From CAZESS01 sp964414415 (GTDB lineage Archaea > Thermoplasmatota > E2 > UBA202 > DSCA01), in NCBI GenBank assembly GCA_964414415.1, contig CAYPWJ010000005.1, positions 1 to 64,000 on the forward strand: 64,000 nucleotides of DNA, read 5' to 3'. This document shows, in pieces, positions 1-10,492 of the stretch. Numbering within the stretch: the stretch's first letter is position 1; every line of letters begins with the position of its first letter. The translations under genes and the position numbers were made by a program. The notes below the pieces were generated by a model. The model was not told the origin of the DNA. It searched no databases and saw nothing but the letters and a program-made list of their open reading frames with translations.

Positions 1-13
1 GTTTCCCTGGCAG

Positions 14-532
14 ATGGACCTGATGCAGATACTGCTGGACGCGATGGGCAACCCGTTGTCCTACTCCCTCGTCTTTTTCATCTATGTCGTCCTCGCAGCC
101 GTTATACTCCCCATCCCCGTCGAGTTAGGGCTGTTCAACCCCGAGCTGCCGCCGGAGCTCCGATGGATACTCCCCGTCGCCATCCTGGCCGCTGGCAAGG
201 GCGTCGGGGCCTACATCGTCTTCAACATCGGCTACCGGGCCCGGCAGAAGCTCAAAACGTTTTCGATAGGCGGCGAGCTGACCGCGCGGGTCGTCGCTGC
301 TGCAGAGCGCTTCGTCCGCCGCTACGGCCACATCGGCCTGTTCCTCATCCTGAGCACCCCGCTGATGATAGATACAGCCTCGCTCTACCTGTTTTCGCTG
401 CTGAATCCATATGAGAAGGAAGACACAGCGCTGGCGGAATGGAACTTCGTGCTCATCAACGTCGGCGCCGCCGTCGTCCGGGGCGCCATCATCCTGGCCG
501 TCGCCTACCTGGTCGGCGTCCGGCTCACCTGA
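14..532 (+). CDS. DedA/VTT-like membrane protein, possibly 5'-partial
   Basis: A 172-residue integral membrane protein with about four hydrophobic segments, near residues 15-35, 50-72, 100-128 and 142-170. The order (a first helix ending in a Pro-rich PIPVE turn, a Gly-rich re-entrant stretch with AAGKGVGAY, a basic loop, two C-terminal helices) resembles the VTT/DedA (SNARE-associated Golgi) family of putative membrane transporters or scramblases. It is shorter than usual DedA proteins (about 200 residues). The frame stays open through the first bases of the window, so the true start could lie outside it. The family call comes from overall pattern and is moderate; the substrate is unknown. 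Confidence 0.55.
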   Translation: MDLMQILLDAMGNPLSYSLVFFIYVVLAAVILPIPVELGLFNPELPPELRWILPVAILAAGKGVGAYIVFNIGYRARQKLKTFSIGGELTARVVAAAERFVRRYGHIGLFLILSTPLMIDTASLYLFSLLNPYEKEDTALAEWNFVLINVGAAVVRGAIILAVAYLVGVRLT

Positions 533-568
533 CGGAAAATAAAAAAAGCAGGGCGGCATTCATGTTGT

Positions 569-1714
569 ATGATAGACAGAGGCATCGTACAGGAGCAGCT
601 GAAGGAGTATGATCTCGGCGAGGCGGGCATCGGCGCGGTGGCGTCGCATTCGGCGCTTGACGCCTTCGACGGCGCCAAGGAGGAAGGCTTCCCCACGCTG
701 GCCGTCTGCCAGAAGGGGCGCGAGAAGACATATACCACGTACTTCCGGACGCAGCACCGCGACGGCCGCCATTACAAGGGATGCGTCGACGAGGCATGGG
801 TCTTCGACCAGTTCAGGGAGATACTGACGGAGAAAAACCAGCAGCGGCTCATCGACAACAACATCGTGTTCATCCCGAACCGGTCATTTACCTCGTACTG
901 CAGCCTCGACCGTATCGAAGAGAGCTTTGCGGTGCCGATGTTCGGCTCACGCAACCTGCTGCGCACCGAGGAGCGAAGCGAGGAAAAGGACTACTACTGG
1001 CTGCTGGAGAAGGAGGGGCTGCCGTTCCCGGAAAAAATCGACGCGCCGGAGGAGATAGACGAGCTCTGCATCGTGAAGCTCCATCACGCGCAGAAAAAAC
1101 TGGAGCGCGGTTTTTTCACCTGCTCCTCTCCCGAGGAATACGAGGAAAAAGCTGAGCAGCTGCTGAAGCAAAACGTCATCACCCAAGAGGCGCTGGACGA
1201 TGCTCGCATCGAGCGCTACGTCATCGGCCCGGTCTTCAACTTTGACTTCTTTTATTCGCCGTTGACCGACGAGCTGGAGCTCCTCGGCATCGACTGGCGG
1301 TTTGAGACCAGCCTGGACGGCCACGTCCGGCTGCCGGCCCCGCAGCAGCTGTCGCTGCCCGACAAGCAGCAGATACCCGAGTATACCGTGGTCGGTCACA
1401 ACGTGGCGACACTGCGGGAATCGCAGCTGGAAAAGGTCTTCAGGATGGGCGAGCAGTACGTCGAGGCAACGAAAAAACATTACGACTACGGCGTCATCGG
1501 CCCGTTCTGCCTGCAGACCTGCCCGGACAAAGACCTCAACTTTTACATCTACGATGTGGCTCCCAGGATCGGTGGGGGCACCAACGTCCACATGTCATGG
1601 GGCCATCCATACGGCAACACGCTCTGGCGGCGGCAGATGTCCACCGGCCGGCGCATCGCGCTCGAGATAGAGATGGCCATCCAGGAGGAGCGGCTGCACG
1701 AGGTCGTCAGCTAG
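569..1714 (+). CDS. purP: PurP-type formate-dependent FAICAR synthetase (ATP-grasp)
   Basis: 381 residues, about the usual size of PurP, the archaeal enzyme that uses formate and ATP to convert AICAR to FAICAR, the ninth step of de novo purine synthesis. The N-terminal DUF1246-like part has the SHSALDAFDGAKEEGF nucleotide-region signature, the FIPNRSFTSY stretch and the GSRNLLRTE segment. The C-terminal ATP-grasp part holds DVAPRIGGGTNVHMSWG, the PurP loop near the end of the fold. Several PurP paralogues exist in archaea and some may not be formylating enzymes, so the exact reaction is inferred. It stands alone: the next gene is convergent and overlaps its last 4 nt. Confidence 0.85.
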   Translation: MIDRGIVQEQLKEYDLGEAGIGAVASHSALDAFDGAKEEGFPTLAVCQKGREKTYTTYFRTQHRDGRHYKGCVDEAWVFDQFREILTEKNQQRLIDNNIVFIPNRSFTSYCSLDRIEESFAVPMFGSRNLLRTEERSEEKDYYWLLEKEGLPFPEKIDAPEEIDELCIVKLHHAQKKLERGFFTCSSPEEYEEKAEQLLKQNVITQEALDDARIERYVIGPVFNFDFFYSPLTDELELLGIDWRFETSLDGHVRLPAPQQLSLPDKQQIPEYTVVGHNVATLRESQLEKVFRMGEQYVEATKKHYDYGVIGPFCLQTCPDKDLNFYIYDVAPRIGGGTNVHMSWGHPYGNTLWRRQMSTGRRIALEIEMAIQEERLHEVVS

Positions 1715-2646
1715 CTGTACGGCTCGCTTGCGTCCTCGATGGTGAACCAGATGGTGCCATCCCGGCCGTGTAATGTGTAGCTGTGGCAGCCGGAGCGAAT
1801 GTCAAACTGGGCTGTGGAGTAGCTGCCGTTGCCGTCTATCCGGACGAAGTCCATCTCGGGGAACCCGTCGCCTGAGAGGGCATCCCCGGGTTTTCGCTCA
1901 CCGAGGCTATCATCGTGATCGATGACGGTGAGCGTGATGCTGTTGTTGAACTCGCCGGGTGTCCCCATGTCGTCGAGGTCGGCAGTGAAACGGCAGCCGG
2001 GGAGGGTGTTGTTCTGTCCCTGGATGACGTCGTATCTGCGGGATTCCAGGCCGCGTGGCGCATTGGCGTCGGTCACCAGCTGAAACTGGGTTTCGAAGTG
2101 ACCGTCGCTTTCATCCATGTCGGAGGTGACCTCAATAGCCTGGATGGTCACGTTTATCTTGAGGTCGCGCAGCGGGTCGACGTCGAAGCCGTCCCGTACG
2201 CCGTCGCCGTCCACGTCGTCCGTCTGCAGAAACTCCAGGCTGGTCTCGTTGGAAACGTTATAGTTGTTCCGGTAAAACATGAGTTCCTCATAGTCACCGC
2301 GCCAGTTGCCGTTGTCATGGTCCACGTCATGCCGCCAGTCCGTGGGATCCGAACCGAGCTGTACCTCCATGCCGTCGGGGATACCGTCGCCGTCTGTGTC
2401 GGGATTGGAGGCATTCGTCAGGTAACTGTACCATTCCTCGTAGTCGGACAGCCCGTCGCCGTCGGTATCCTGCTTGTCAGGGTCAGGCCGCACCGAGACG
2501 TTGGTCGCCGTGTAGTCGCCCGCGTGGACGACCCGAATCTGGTAGGTCTCCGGCACAGGGCCTCTCTCGCCGTCGAGGCAACCAGAGAGGACTATCGCGA
2601 TAAAGAGCACGAGACAGATGGCGGCCCACCGCTGCATCAGGGTCAC
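1711..2646 (-). CDS. Lipoprotein with thrombospondin type 3-like Ca-binding repeats
   Basis: 311 residues. An N-terminal signal peptide ends in a lipobox (IVLSGC), so Cys about residue 23 would be lipidated and the protein held on the outer face of the membrane. Residues about 55-105 hold DTDGDGLSDYEE and DTDGDGIPDGME, typical acidic Ca-binding TSP3 repeats, with a further DVDGDGVRDGFDVDP at about 145. The C-terminal 140 residues resemble a C2-like or beta-sandwich domain (DHDDSLGERKPGDALSG), with no named family. It starts 4 nt inside the end of the upstream protease gene, which also carries TSP3-type repeats, so the two are co-transcribed and probably work together at the cell surface. Confidence 0.75.
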   Translation of the reverse strand: MTLMQRWAAICLVLFIAIVLSGCLDGERGPVPETYQIRVVHAGDYTATNVSVRPDPDKQDTDGDGLSDYEEWYSYLTNASNPDTDGDGIPDGMEVQLGSDPTDWRHDVDHDNGNWRGDYEELMFYRNNYNVSNETSLEFLQTDDVDGDGVRDGFDVDPLRDLKINVTIQAIEVTSDMDESDGHFETQFQLVTDANAPRGLESRRYDVIQGQNNTLPGCRFTADLDDMGTPGEFNNSITLTVIDHDDSLGERKPGDALSGDGFPEMDFVRIDGNGSYSTAQFDIRSGCHSYTLHGRDGTIWFTIEDASEPYS

Positions 2647-4139
2647 CAGCCAGGCTGGGTGAACTGTGTCAGGTCGAGGTGCTCCCAGTCATCCTGGTCG
2701 TGGTCCTCGTCGTCACCCTCCGAGTAGTCGACAAGCTTGTAAACATAGCGGTAGTTCATGCAGCTGTGATATGGCCCCCACTCCCAGTATGCCTTGTTCC
2801 AGGGGAACCGGCTTTTCTCGTTGTCGATACCGGGGAAGTGACTCAGCCCGAGGGTATGGCCGAGCTCGTGCATGAAAACGCTGGCGAAGCCCCGGTAGTA
2901 GTTGCTGCCCTGCAGCCGGAACACAGGCGCCCAGTTGCGGACATACTGCCCGCCGATGGTGTGCATGTCGATGTAGCACATACGGCCGCCGGCAGGCCGG
3001 CCCGACCATTCCATCTGATGGCATATCAGTGCATAGTGAAACACGCCGCGCCGCCAGTAGTTCTCGTTCCCGTGTAGGAAATACTTCATCCGTGCGGCCT
3101 GCAGCTCCGTGCCGGTCATGCCACCCTGGTAGGGAATAAGGTCACCGCCGCCGCCCATCCTGCCCTGGTCGATGTGGACGGTGACGTTGTGCTCCGCGAA
3201 GGGATTCAGCAGGAGCTGCTGTGACCGCTCCGGGAACATGTAGGGCTCGCCGCCGGGACGCTCGGCTTTCATCCCGTCGACCTCTATGAAGATATCCTGC
3301 GCGAATGGATCGGACAGCCACTTCGAGGTGCGGTATTCCTGGTAGTTGGTGAGACCGTCCTGGTCGGGATCCCGGTCAGCCCTGCTCTCCTCCGCGTAGG
3401 GATCGAAGCCGTACTTGTCCTCCCACCACAGCGGGATGCCGTCTCCGTTGAAGTCCTCATTGCAGTAGTTCCGCGAAGCATTGAGGCCGTAGACGTGTTC
3501 TTTCTCCCAGCCTGTCAGCCGGCTGCTGCTGCCCCACCAGCTGCCCTCGCTCAACTGGTAGAGGTCGAACCAGAGTTCACAGTCGCGGTCATCCGTACTG
3601 CCATCCGAGAAACCGGAGACATGGCCGTAGCCGTTGCCGTCCCGCAGGTGGTCGTCGCCGGTCCACTCGCCGCGCTTCAAATCATAGAACAGCGTGACGG
3701 TCTTGCCGGCGAGCTGGTCGCTGCTGCCCGGACTGATGTCGCAGGGTTTATCGATGCCGAGTCGCTTTTTCTGCCAGGCCTCTATCTTGACGGTGACCGG
3801 CTCGTCGGGGTCGTAGGGCACGGTCATCGCCGCGGTCGGCCATTCAAAATAGATATCCGGGCCCTCGTGCACCTGCTCCCACAGGATGGCGTTTTTGCCG
3901 TTGATGAAAACCTTGAGGTAGAGCTGCGGGGCATCGGTGTCAAGCGTCATCGCCCGGAGCCGCTGGACGTCGACAACCAGGGTGACGTTGTCAGGGTCAT
4001 ACGATGCCGTCCCGGCGGTATGGCCGACGTCAGCGGTGTTGACAGTGTCACCTGGATGGAGCGTCATGGTCATCGCTGCGGGCATCATCAAAACAAACAG
4101 CGCGATGAGCGCCCCGATTGTCTTGCTGTTCAGATACAT
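2643..4139 (-). CDS. Exported metzincin-like zinc metalloprotease with TSP3 repeat
   Basis: 498 residues with an N-terminal signal peptide (about residues 1-28). Residues 30-200 form a beta-rich region, about 230-265 hold a Ca-binding repeat (FNGDGIPLWWEDKYGFDP then DPDQDGLTNYQEY), and the C-terminal third is a protease domain. The zinc motif HELGHTLGLSH (424-434) matches HExxHxxGxxH of metzincins, and SCMNY (Met about 462) fits the Met-turn. Expected role: a secreted Ca-stabilised endopeptidase. No propeptide cysteine switch is evident. The AT-rich stretch just upstream (4151-4169) is the likely promoter. The lipoprotein gene follows with a 4-nt overlap. Confidence 0.82.
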   Translation of the reverse strand: MYLNSKTIGALIALFVLMMPAAMTMTLHPGDTVNTADVGHTAGTASYDPDNVTLVVDVQRLRAMTLDTDAPQLYLKVFINGKNAILWEQVHEGPDIYFEWPTAAMTVPYDPDEPVTVKIEAWQKKRLGIDKPCDISPGSSDQLAGKTVTLFYDLKRGEWTGDDHLRDGNGYGHVSGFSDGSTDDRDCELWFDLYQLSEGSWWGSSSRLTGWEKEHVYGLNASRNYCNEDFNGDGIPLWWEDKYGFDPYAEESRADRDPDQDGLTNYQEYRTSKWLSDPFAQDIFIEVDGMKAERPGGEPYMFPERSQQLLLNPFAEHNVTVHIDQGRMGGGGDLIPYQGGMTGTELQAARMKYFLHGNENYWRRGVFHYALICHQMEWSGRPAGGRMCYIDMHTIGGQYVRNWAPVFRLQGSNYYRGFASVFMHELGHTLGLSHFPGIDNEKSRFPWNKAYWEWGPYHSCMNYRYVYKLVDYSEGDDEDHDQDDWEHLDLTQFTQPGW

Positions 4140-4150
4140 AGTAAGAAGCT

Positions 4151-4169
4151 AATAAAATATTAATATAAG
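4151..4169 (-). promoter_or_regulatory. TATA-like promoter of the metalloprotease operon
   Basis: The minus strand reads CTTATATTAATATTTTATT, 12-30 nt upstream of the protease ATG, in otherwise GC-rich sequence. No Shine-Dalgarno site lies between it and the ATG, so the mRNA is probably leaderless. Confidence 0.6.
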
Positions 4170-4300
4170 TGTTTTTCCCTCAACAAGTGGCTCGGTAACG
4201 CATAGCACTATCGCTCCATGGTGCGCTCACCCGACCCATGCATCCGGGCTCCGCCATGCCGGCTCCTCGTCCTGCCCCCAAATACTCGATGCAGGTGTAG

Positions 4301-4330
4301 AGAACAGAAAAGAAAAAGGAAAAAGGGTCT
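4301..4330 (-). terminator. T-rich terminator after the Ig-repeat protein gene
   Basis: Downstream of the stop at 4342 the minus strand has a T/C tract (CTTTTTCCTTTTCTTTTC) with no strong hairpin, the usual form of an archaeal intrinsic terminator. The remainder of 4170-4341 shows no other feature. Confidence 0.45.
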
Positions 4331-4341
4331 GCCCCGATGCG

Positions 4342-7300
4342 TTACGTCTCTCGCAGGCCAAGGCTCAGAATGTACGGCGCGACGGTGGCCGTTGCTCTGT
4401 TGCCCGCCCGGTCGTACGCGACGACCCGGATGCGATGACGACCCAGCATTCTCGTATCGACCGGATACGTCACGTCACTGTCGAAGCTACCGCACCGCTC
4501 ATCGTCGATGTAAAGCTCCGTTGAGGCAACACCGGAGGTGGCGGTGTCCACCACCGTCGCCCGTATGGTAACCGGCCCGACGACCACCGTCTGATTCCCT
4601 GGCAGCGGCACGACCGGGCGGCCGAACAGATAGAGAGCACCCCGCGGACGCTCGAAAGCGACATCAGGGCCATAGAGATCTATCTTCACCCGTCGGGTGT
4701 TGACTGCCTCCTCCCGACCGGCGTTGTCGACCGCGTAGTAATCGATGTCATGCCGGCCGTCGCCGTCCACGGCAAAGCTGCCGTCATATCTCTGCCAGTC
4801 GCCGCCATCCACGCGGTACATGACGTGGCTGACACCGCTGGCCTCATCTGTCGCTGACAGCTCGACGGTAACGCCGGTGGTGTACCAGCCGTTGTCGCCG
4901 GTCGGCCTGTCGGGAGTAACGCTGCAACTGCTCGACGGTGATCCGGCGCCGACATCCACGACGACGCTCCCCATGTCACCGAAGTTGCCCATAACGTCCT
5001 TCGCATAGTAATAGAGCGTATGCCGCCCGGGCTCCTCGACGGTGAACGGCTCACTGTAGCTCGTCCAGTCGCCGTCATCGACGCGGTAGTGGATGCTGTC
5101 CACGCCGAGCTCGTCGTCGCTCGCCGACAGGACAACCGAGGTGTCAGCGGTGACCTGCCATACCTGGCCAGCGGTGACCTCGGCGACACCGTCAAACGAA
5201 AGAGTTGTATCAGGGCCATCGGTATCCAGCACATAGGTTTCCACGTGATGCGGGGTCTCCTCGTTACCGACGGGATCCTCCGCCCAGTACTCGATGGTGT
5301 GCGCACCAGGCTCGTAGCCGTGCAGCTCGTTTATCTGGAACTGGACTTCTTTACGCCACCCTCCCTCATGGAGTACACCGTCGTCTATCTTGTAGAATAT
5401 CTTCCACATGCCGACGTTATCTGCTCCCCGGATGTGGAACGTGGATGCACTGACGATGTATCCATCCGGGTCGAGGGTGACCGTAAGCCACGACCGCGGC
5501 GGAGAAGAGGGATCAATGGTGTCGTATCCAACACTGTCCTCACGTGGGCCGGACACTGTACCGGCCGGGTCAGTCTCGGCGTTGCCGCTGTCGTCGGAGA
5601 GCTTGGTACAGAAATCATACAACCCCACTCCATCCAGCGCGATTAAATCAACGTCCCATGAGCCGCTGGCAGACGTGCCGCTGGTCGGGCTGGAATACGT
5701 AGCGCCAAGGTCTATCCATGTACTCCATGAGGTGCTGGCGTTGTCGTCGGGCTTGTACCGGTACCACAGCTCTATCGACGAGGACGAGAGGTTGACGTTG
5801 TCCGACGCCGTCCAGTCTATCGTCACGTTTCCAGTGGTATTCCACGGCGATCCTGTAACGGTGCAGGTGGACGACGGATCGGTGACGTCGTATCCAACGT
5901 GGTCGTCGCCAGCGCCGGAGGGATCTGCCTCCTCGTTGCCGCTGGCGTCATATGCCGTGGTGGAGAACTCATAGAGACCCTCGCCCTCCAACGCCGTCAA
6001 ATTTACGCTCCATGAGCCACTATCAGAGGTGCCGCTGGCGGCGCTGCTATAACCGGCCGTGGTCCATCCAACGGTCCAGCCCGTATCATTATTTGGGCTA
6101 TACCGATACCACAGGTCAACTGAGGCGAGATCGATATTGTCCGACGCTGTCCAGTCAACCGTGACTGTCCCGGTCGTGTTCCAGTAGGGGCCAGCGACGG
6201 TGCATAAGGATGAGGGAGAGTTATCGTCGGAGACACTGATAGTGTAATAGCTGCTGCCATCCACGGACGGGTCACCGACCGGGCCGTTCCCCGCAGCATC
6301 ATTGACCGNNNNNNNNNNNNNNNNNNNNNNNNNNNNNNNNNNNNNNNNNNNNNNNNNNNNNNNNNNNNNNNNNNNNNNNNNNNNNNNNNNNNNNNNNNNN
6401 NNNNNNNNTCGTATCCCCAGTCGTGCCGGTGGTGTCACCGGTGATGGAGTCAATCGATGGAGCATCGTTGTCCGAAACATCGATGGTGTAGTAGCTACTG
6501 CCATCCACGGACGGGTCACCGACCGGGCCGTTCCCCGCAGCATCATTGACCGTCACATAATACTGCCAGTCCTCCGTTGAGTCAGACGGGATAGCGATGC
6601 CGGCGCTGCCGCTCAGGATAGACGTGGAGCTATAGCTGCCCGCACCGGCAGCCTTGTAATACAACGTCGCCGTTGCCATGTCTACATTGTCGGAGAATGT
6701 CACGCTGATGGTCGTCGTATCCCCAGTCGTGCCGGTGGTGTCACCGGTGATGGAGTCAATCGATGGAGCTGTGATGTCGTATCCAGCGTTATCGTCGCCT
6801 GTGCCGGACGGGTCTGCCTCCTCGTTGCCGCTTGCATCGAATGCCTTGGTGGAGAACTCATAGAGACCCTGGCCCTGCAACGCCGTCAGGTCGACATTCC
6901 ACGAGCCGCTGTCACCGGTGCCGCTGGCAGAGCTGCTGTACGNNNNNNNNNNNNNNNNNNNNNNNNNNNNNNNNNNNNNNNNNNNNNNNNNNNNNNNNNN
7001 NNNNNNNNNNNNNNNNNNNNNNNNNNNNNNNNNNNNNNNNNNCAATATCTGTCCACGAGCCCCAGCTTGATGCGTTATCGGGACGATATCGATACCACAG
7101 CTCGACCGACGCAAGGTCAATGTTGTCCGACGCTATCCAGTCAATCGTGACGGTACCGGTCGTATTCCAGTATGGACCAGCCACGGTACATGTGGAGGTT
7201 GTCGGGTTTGCAACGTCGTATCCAACCCCGCTGTCACCGGTGCCAGACGGGTCTGCTTCTTGATGTCCGCTGGCATCAAACGCCTTGGTGGAGAACTCAT

Positions 7301-10250
7301 AGAGGCCCTCACCCTGCAGCACAACTAGGTCGACATTCCACGAGCCGCTGTCACCGGTGCCGCTGGCAGAGCTGCTGTACGTGGAACCAATATCTGTCCA
7401 CGAGCCCCAGCTTGATGCGTTATCGGGACGATATCGATACCAGAGCTCTATCGATGAAAGATTGACGCCATTGGTTGCCTGCCAATCCACGGTTACCATT
7501 CCGGTTGTGCTCCAGTATTGGCCAACAATCGTGCATGAGGAGGACGGGCCAGTGACATCGTATCCAACAGCGTCATCGCCAGCGCCGGAGGGATCTGCCT
7601 CCTCGTTGCCGCTGGCGTCAAACGCCGTGGTGGAGAACTCATAGAGACCCTGCCCTTGCAGCCCTGCCAGGTCAACGCTCCATGAGCCGCTGTCACCGGT
7701 GCCGCTGGCAGCGCTGCTGTATCCAGCCGTGGTCCATCCAACGGTCCAGCCCGTGTCGTTGTCAGGACTATACCGATACCACAGGTCTATCGACGCCAGG
7801 TTGACGTTATCCGACGCTGTCCAGTCCACCGTGACGCCCCCCGTCGTGTTCCAATAGGGGCCAGCCACGGTGCAAGAAGACGAAGGAGCATCGTTATCCG
7901 AGACCGTGATGGTGTAATAGCTGCTGCCGTCCGTTGACGGGTCGCCGACGGGGCCGTTCCCGGCAGCGTCATCAACCGTCACATAATACTGCCAATTCTC
8001 CGTTGAGTCAGACGGGATAGCGATGCTGGCGCTGCCGCTCATGATAGATGTGGAGCTGTAGCTGCCCGCACCGGCAGCCTTGTAATACAACGTCGCCGTC
8101 GTCACGCCGATATTGTCAGAGAACGACACAGTGATGGTCGTCGTCTCCCCAGTCGTACCGGTGGTATCTCCGGTGATGGAATCAATCGACGGGGCATCGT
8201 TGTCGGTGACGGTGATGTCATATGACGCGCTGGTATCGGTGTTGCCCGCCGCGTCATAGACGGTAACGGTATAGGTATGGTCGCTGGCATCATCCAAGGG
8301 TGCATTATAGCCGTATTCCCATCGACCATCGCCGGAATCCCAGGTCATCGCAACGGGCGCAGCGCCATCAATGGAGACCTCGGCGCCTGTAACGCCGACG
8401 TTGTCCGTAGCGGTCGCCCACAGCGTAACCGATTCACCCGTCGTCACGGCTACGTTGCCGCTCGTACCGGTGATGGTCGGCGGCTCGTTTTCCATCGTGA
8501 ACGTCTGCTCGGAGCAGTACGGTCCTTCTGCATCGCTGCTATCCCAAGTCTTTACCTTCCAGTAGTAGGTCTCTCCCTCGGCCAGGCTCGCGCCAGTGTA
8601 GGATATATCGCTGGATGATGAACTGCTGACTTTGCCGCTGTCCCACATGTCGCCGTTGTCTGAAGCCAGGTTGGACGAGGATGACGCGACCAGTACCCGG
8701 TATGCGTCCTGTGTGTCTCCGCTATCCGGGTCGGAGAACGTCCAGCTGAACTCGGGGGTAAAATCTGCTACGTCTGTCGGATTGGTCTGTCCCTCGCATT
8801 CGGGAGAAGTTGGAGCATACGGTTGCTCGTTGACGTCGTTGACGTAGATGGTGAACGTCTTGTCGTATGTGCCGCCGCTGCCGTCATCGGTTTGTATCTG
8901 AAGGCTGTACGTGCTTTGTGACTCGTAGTCGAACTCCGTCGCGGTTTCAAGCTGGTCGCCGTTGATGCTGAAGGCACCGGTATCCCCACCGATGAGGGTG
9001 TACGTGAAACTGGTGTCATCGGGATCGGTCGTCGAGAGTGTTCCCACGACGGTGCCAGCCGGCATATTCTCGTCCACAGAGTTGCTGCTCAGACTGATGT
9101 CAGTCGGCGGGTCGTTTACAGTGGTGATAAGTATCTGAGCCGAGTTCGTCCCGGTACCGCCGTCGCTTTCTTCTAAGTTCAGGTCATAATCCTTGGTGGT
9201 GTCGGGGTCGTCGTTGGTGTTTCTGTATTCGATGTGCTCTATAACGGATTCAACGACGGTGTTGGTGGCGGTTGTGATATCGGATATCTGGAGGTTTATC
9301 CCGTCTATGTAGAGGTATGACCCGATGGCCAGACCGCCGGTCTGGTCGTAGCAGCCGTTGAGGAACCTGAACCGGAGGTTGCTGCCCCCAATATCTAGAC
9401 TGGTGCTTAACTCTTGCCAAGAGCCTTCACCTCCGCCAGTCTTGTGGAAGAGTTTTTGGTAGTCTTCAGAGGCGTCCATCTTGGCGTCGCCGTCGGAATC
9501 TGCGAACACGAAGCCAAACACGTCATAATAGTCGCTCGTCTCGACAGCCTTCCACCACATCGTAAGACTATCCCCTGTACTGGCGGTAAAGGTGGAACTC
9601 GATACTGATGGAGCGTGGTCCGTACCATATTCGTTACTGGTACCATCTTCTAACCAACCATCAATGTAGAGCTTGAGACCGTAAGTTCCTTCACGTGCTG
9701 CTGCGGTTTCAACGCTTGCGGTTCGTGTGACGCTTGACTTTCCGTCATCAAACAGGGGATCACTATCGTGAGGGGTAACGGTAGGAGCTTCTGCCCAATC
9801 TTGTCCGTGCATCTGGTTGTTATCGCTGTTTTCTGCCCAGCCGGACAGGTCGCCGGTCTCGAAGCCAGCGTTTTCCAATGGTGCAACCGCTTTAAAATTA
9901 ATTCGTAATCTCCCGTTCGAGCCGTCGTAAGTGTTGTCAATCGTGCCGATGCGGTCGCCATTCCAATATACGGCGTCTCCACTGACGGACAGGTCGGTAC
10001 CGTCAACGACTTGCAGCTCGTCATAGCTGGTGCCGTCGGTAATATCAACCTCGACGTATCCAGCCGTGAAATCATTTGTATCCGAGGTCACCGTGACGTC
10101 GGTATCCAGCCGTTTCCATCCCTCCTGCTCCGTGTACGACAGGTCATCCAGCGTAGAACCCACTCCGGGAGCCGCGTCAGTCAATGGAACGCCCACCATC
10201 ATCAAAGACACTGCAACGGCACCTATTATGACGATGTATCCTCGTTTCAT
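4342..10250 (-). CDS. Giant exported Ig-like/cadherin-like repeat protein, interrupted by two scaffold gaps
   Basis: One gene read in three frame segments, because each 100-N gap shifts the frame by one. Filling the gaps by homology with neighbouring repeats (about 162 nt and 6 nt, both multiples of three) restores a single frame of about 1,958 residues. Order: signal peptide; a 330-residue jelly-roll-like region (NAGFETGDLSGW start); a cadherin-like domain (VDENMPAGTVVGTL, then YVNDVNEQP); an Fn3-like domain (GETYYWKVKTWDS); Ig/PKD-like domains; three A repeats (SIDSITGDTTGTTG) and five B repeats (WNTTGxVTVDW, LWYRY); then OmpL47-like repeats (YRVDDGDW, YYAKD.GN) to the end. No membrane anchor or PGF-CTERM is seen. 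GGAGGAGATATC before the ATG is a good ribosome site. Probable role: surface or matrix adhesin. Confidence 0.8.
6309..6408. other. Scaffold gap 1 (100 N), inferred true length about 162 nt
   Basis: The left edge ends in the same sequence as 6525-6552 and the right edge resumes with the same sequence as 6715 onward. If one repeat is missing only its middle, the missing DNA matches 6553-6714 (162 nt, in frame). More repeat units could also be missing. Confidence 0.75.
6943..7042. other. Scaffold gap 2 (100 N), inferred true length about 6 nt
   Basis: The flanks match 7340-7381 and 7388 onward of the neighbouring B repeat. Only tggaac separates them in that copy. A 6-nt fill restores the reading frame, or a whole extra repeat unit was collapsed. 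Confidence 0.7.
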
Positions 10251-10394
10251 GATATCTCCTCCGCCGTTTCTGCCCCCTCTCCAAAAAACGTAACATGCTT
10301 GTTTTTTGCTTTCATACTCTTCACATCTCCGGTATGATAGCTTGCCTGTTTATTGCTGATAGTTTCACCGCCTCTCACCTTTAATCCGGTAAGT

Positions 10395-10404
10395 ACTTAA
10401 ATAG
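10395..10404 (-). promoter_or_regulatory. Candidate distal promoter of the Ig-repeat protein gene
   Basis: The minus strand has ACTATTTAAG in an AT-rich patch. It would give a 5' leader of roughly 120 nt before the ATG at 10250, consistent with that gene having a clear ribosome site. The rest of 10251-10492 shows no gene. Confidence 0.35.
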
Positions 10405-10492
10405 TTAACGGTGTTGAACATGCGCACCTGAGGAAAAGAGCTTCGACTTTCTCCGTTCGGTCAGGAAAAATGATATCCTGAAAAAGGGGATG

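Larger units (their letters stand above)
5511..8203 (-). repeat. Tandem A and B protein-domain repeats, near-identical at DNA level
   Basis: Reading the minus strand from 8203, the order is A1, B1, B2, B3, A2, A3, B4, B5. A units are about 85-100 codons (TATLYYKAAGAGSYSSTS core); B units are about 110 codons (SSCTVAGPYWNTTG to GYDVT.P). Several stretches over 100 nt are almost identical between copies, which explains why both scaffold gaps fall here and makes copy number in the assembly unreliable. Confidence 0.85.

Noticed and set aside
1915..2727. A 270-codon plus-strand frame opposite the lipoprotein gene
   Set aside because: Mirror of the Asp/Gly-rich Ca-binding repeats; Val-rich without a signal or domain.
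6299..7120. Separate short genes at each side of the N gaps
   Set aside because: Frames join once the gaps are filled from the neighbouring repeat; they are parts of one gene.
5511..8203. Tandem repeats as a CRISPR array
   Set aside because: Units are 250-340 nt, coding, in frame, and lack unique spacers.
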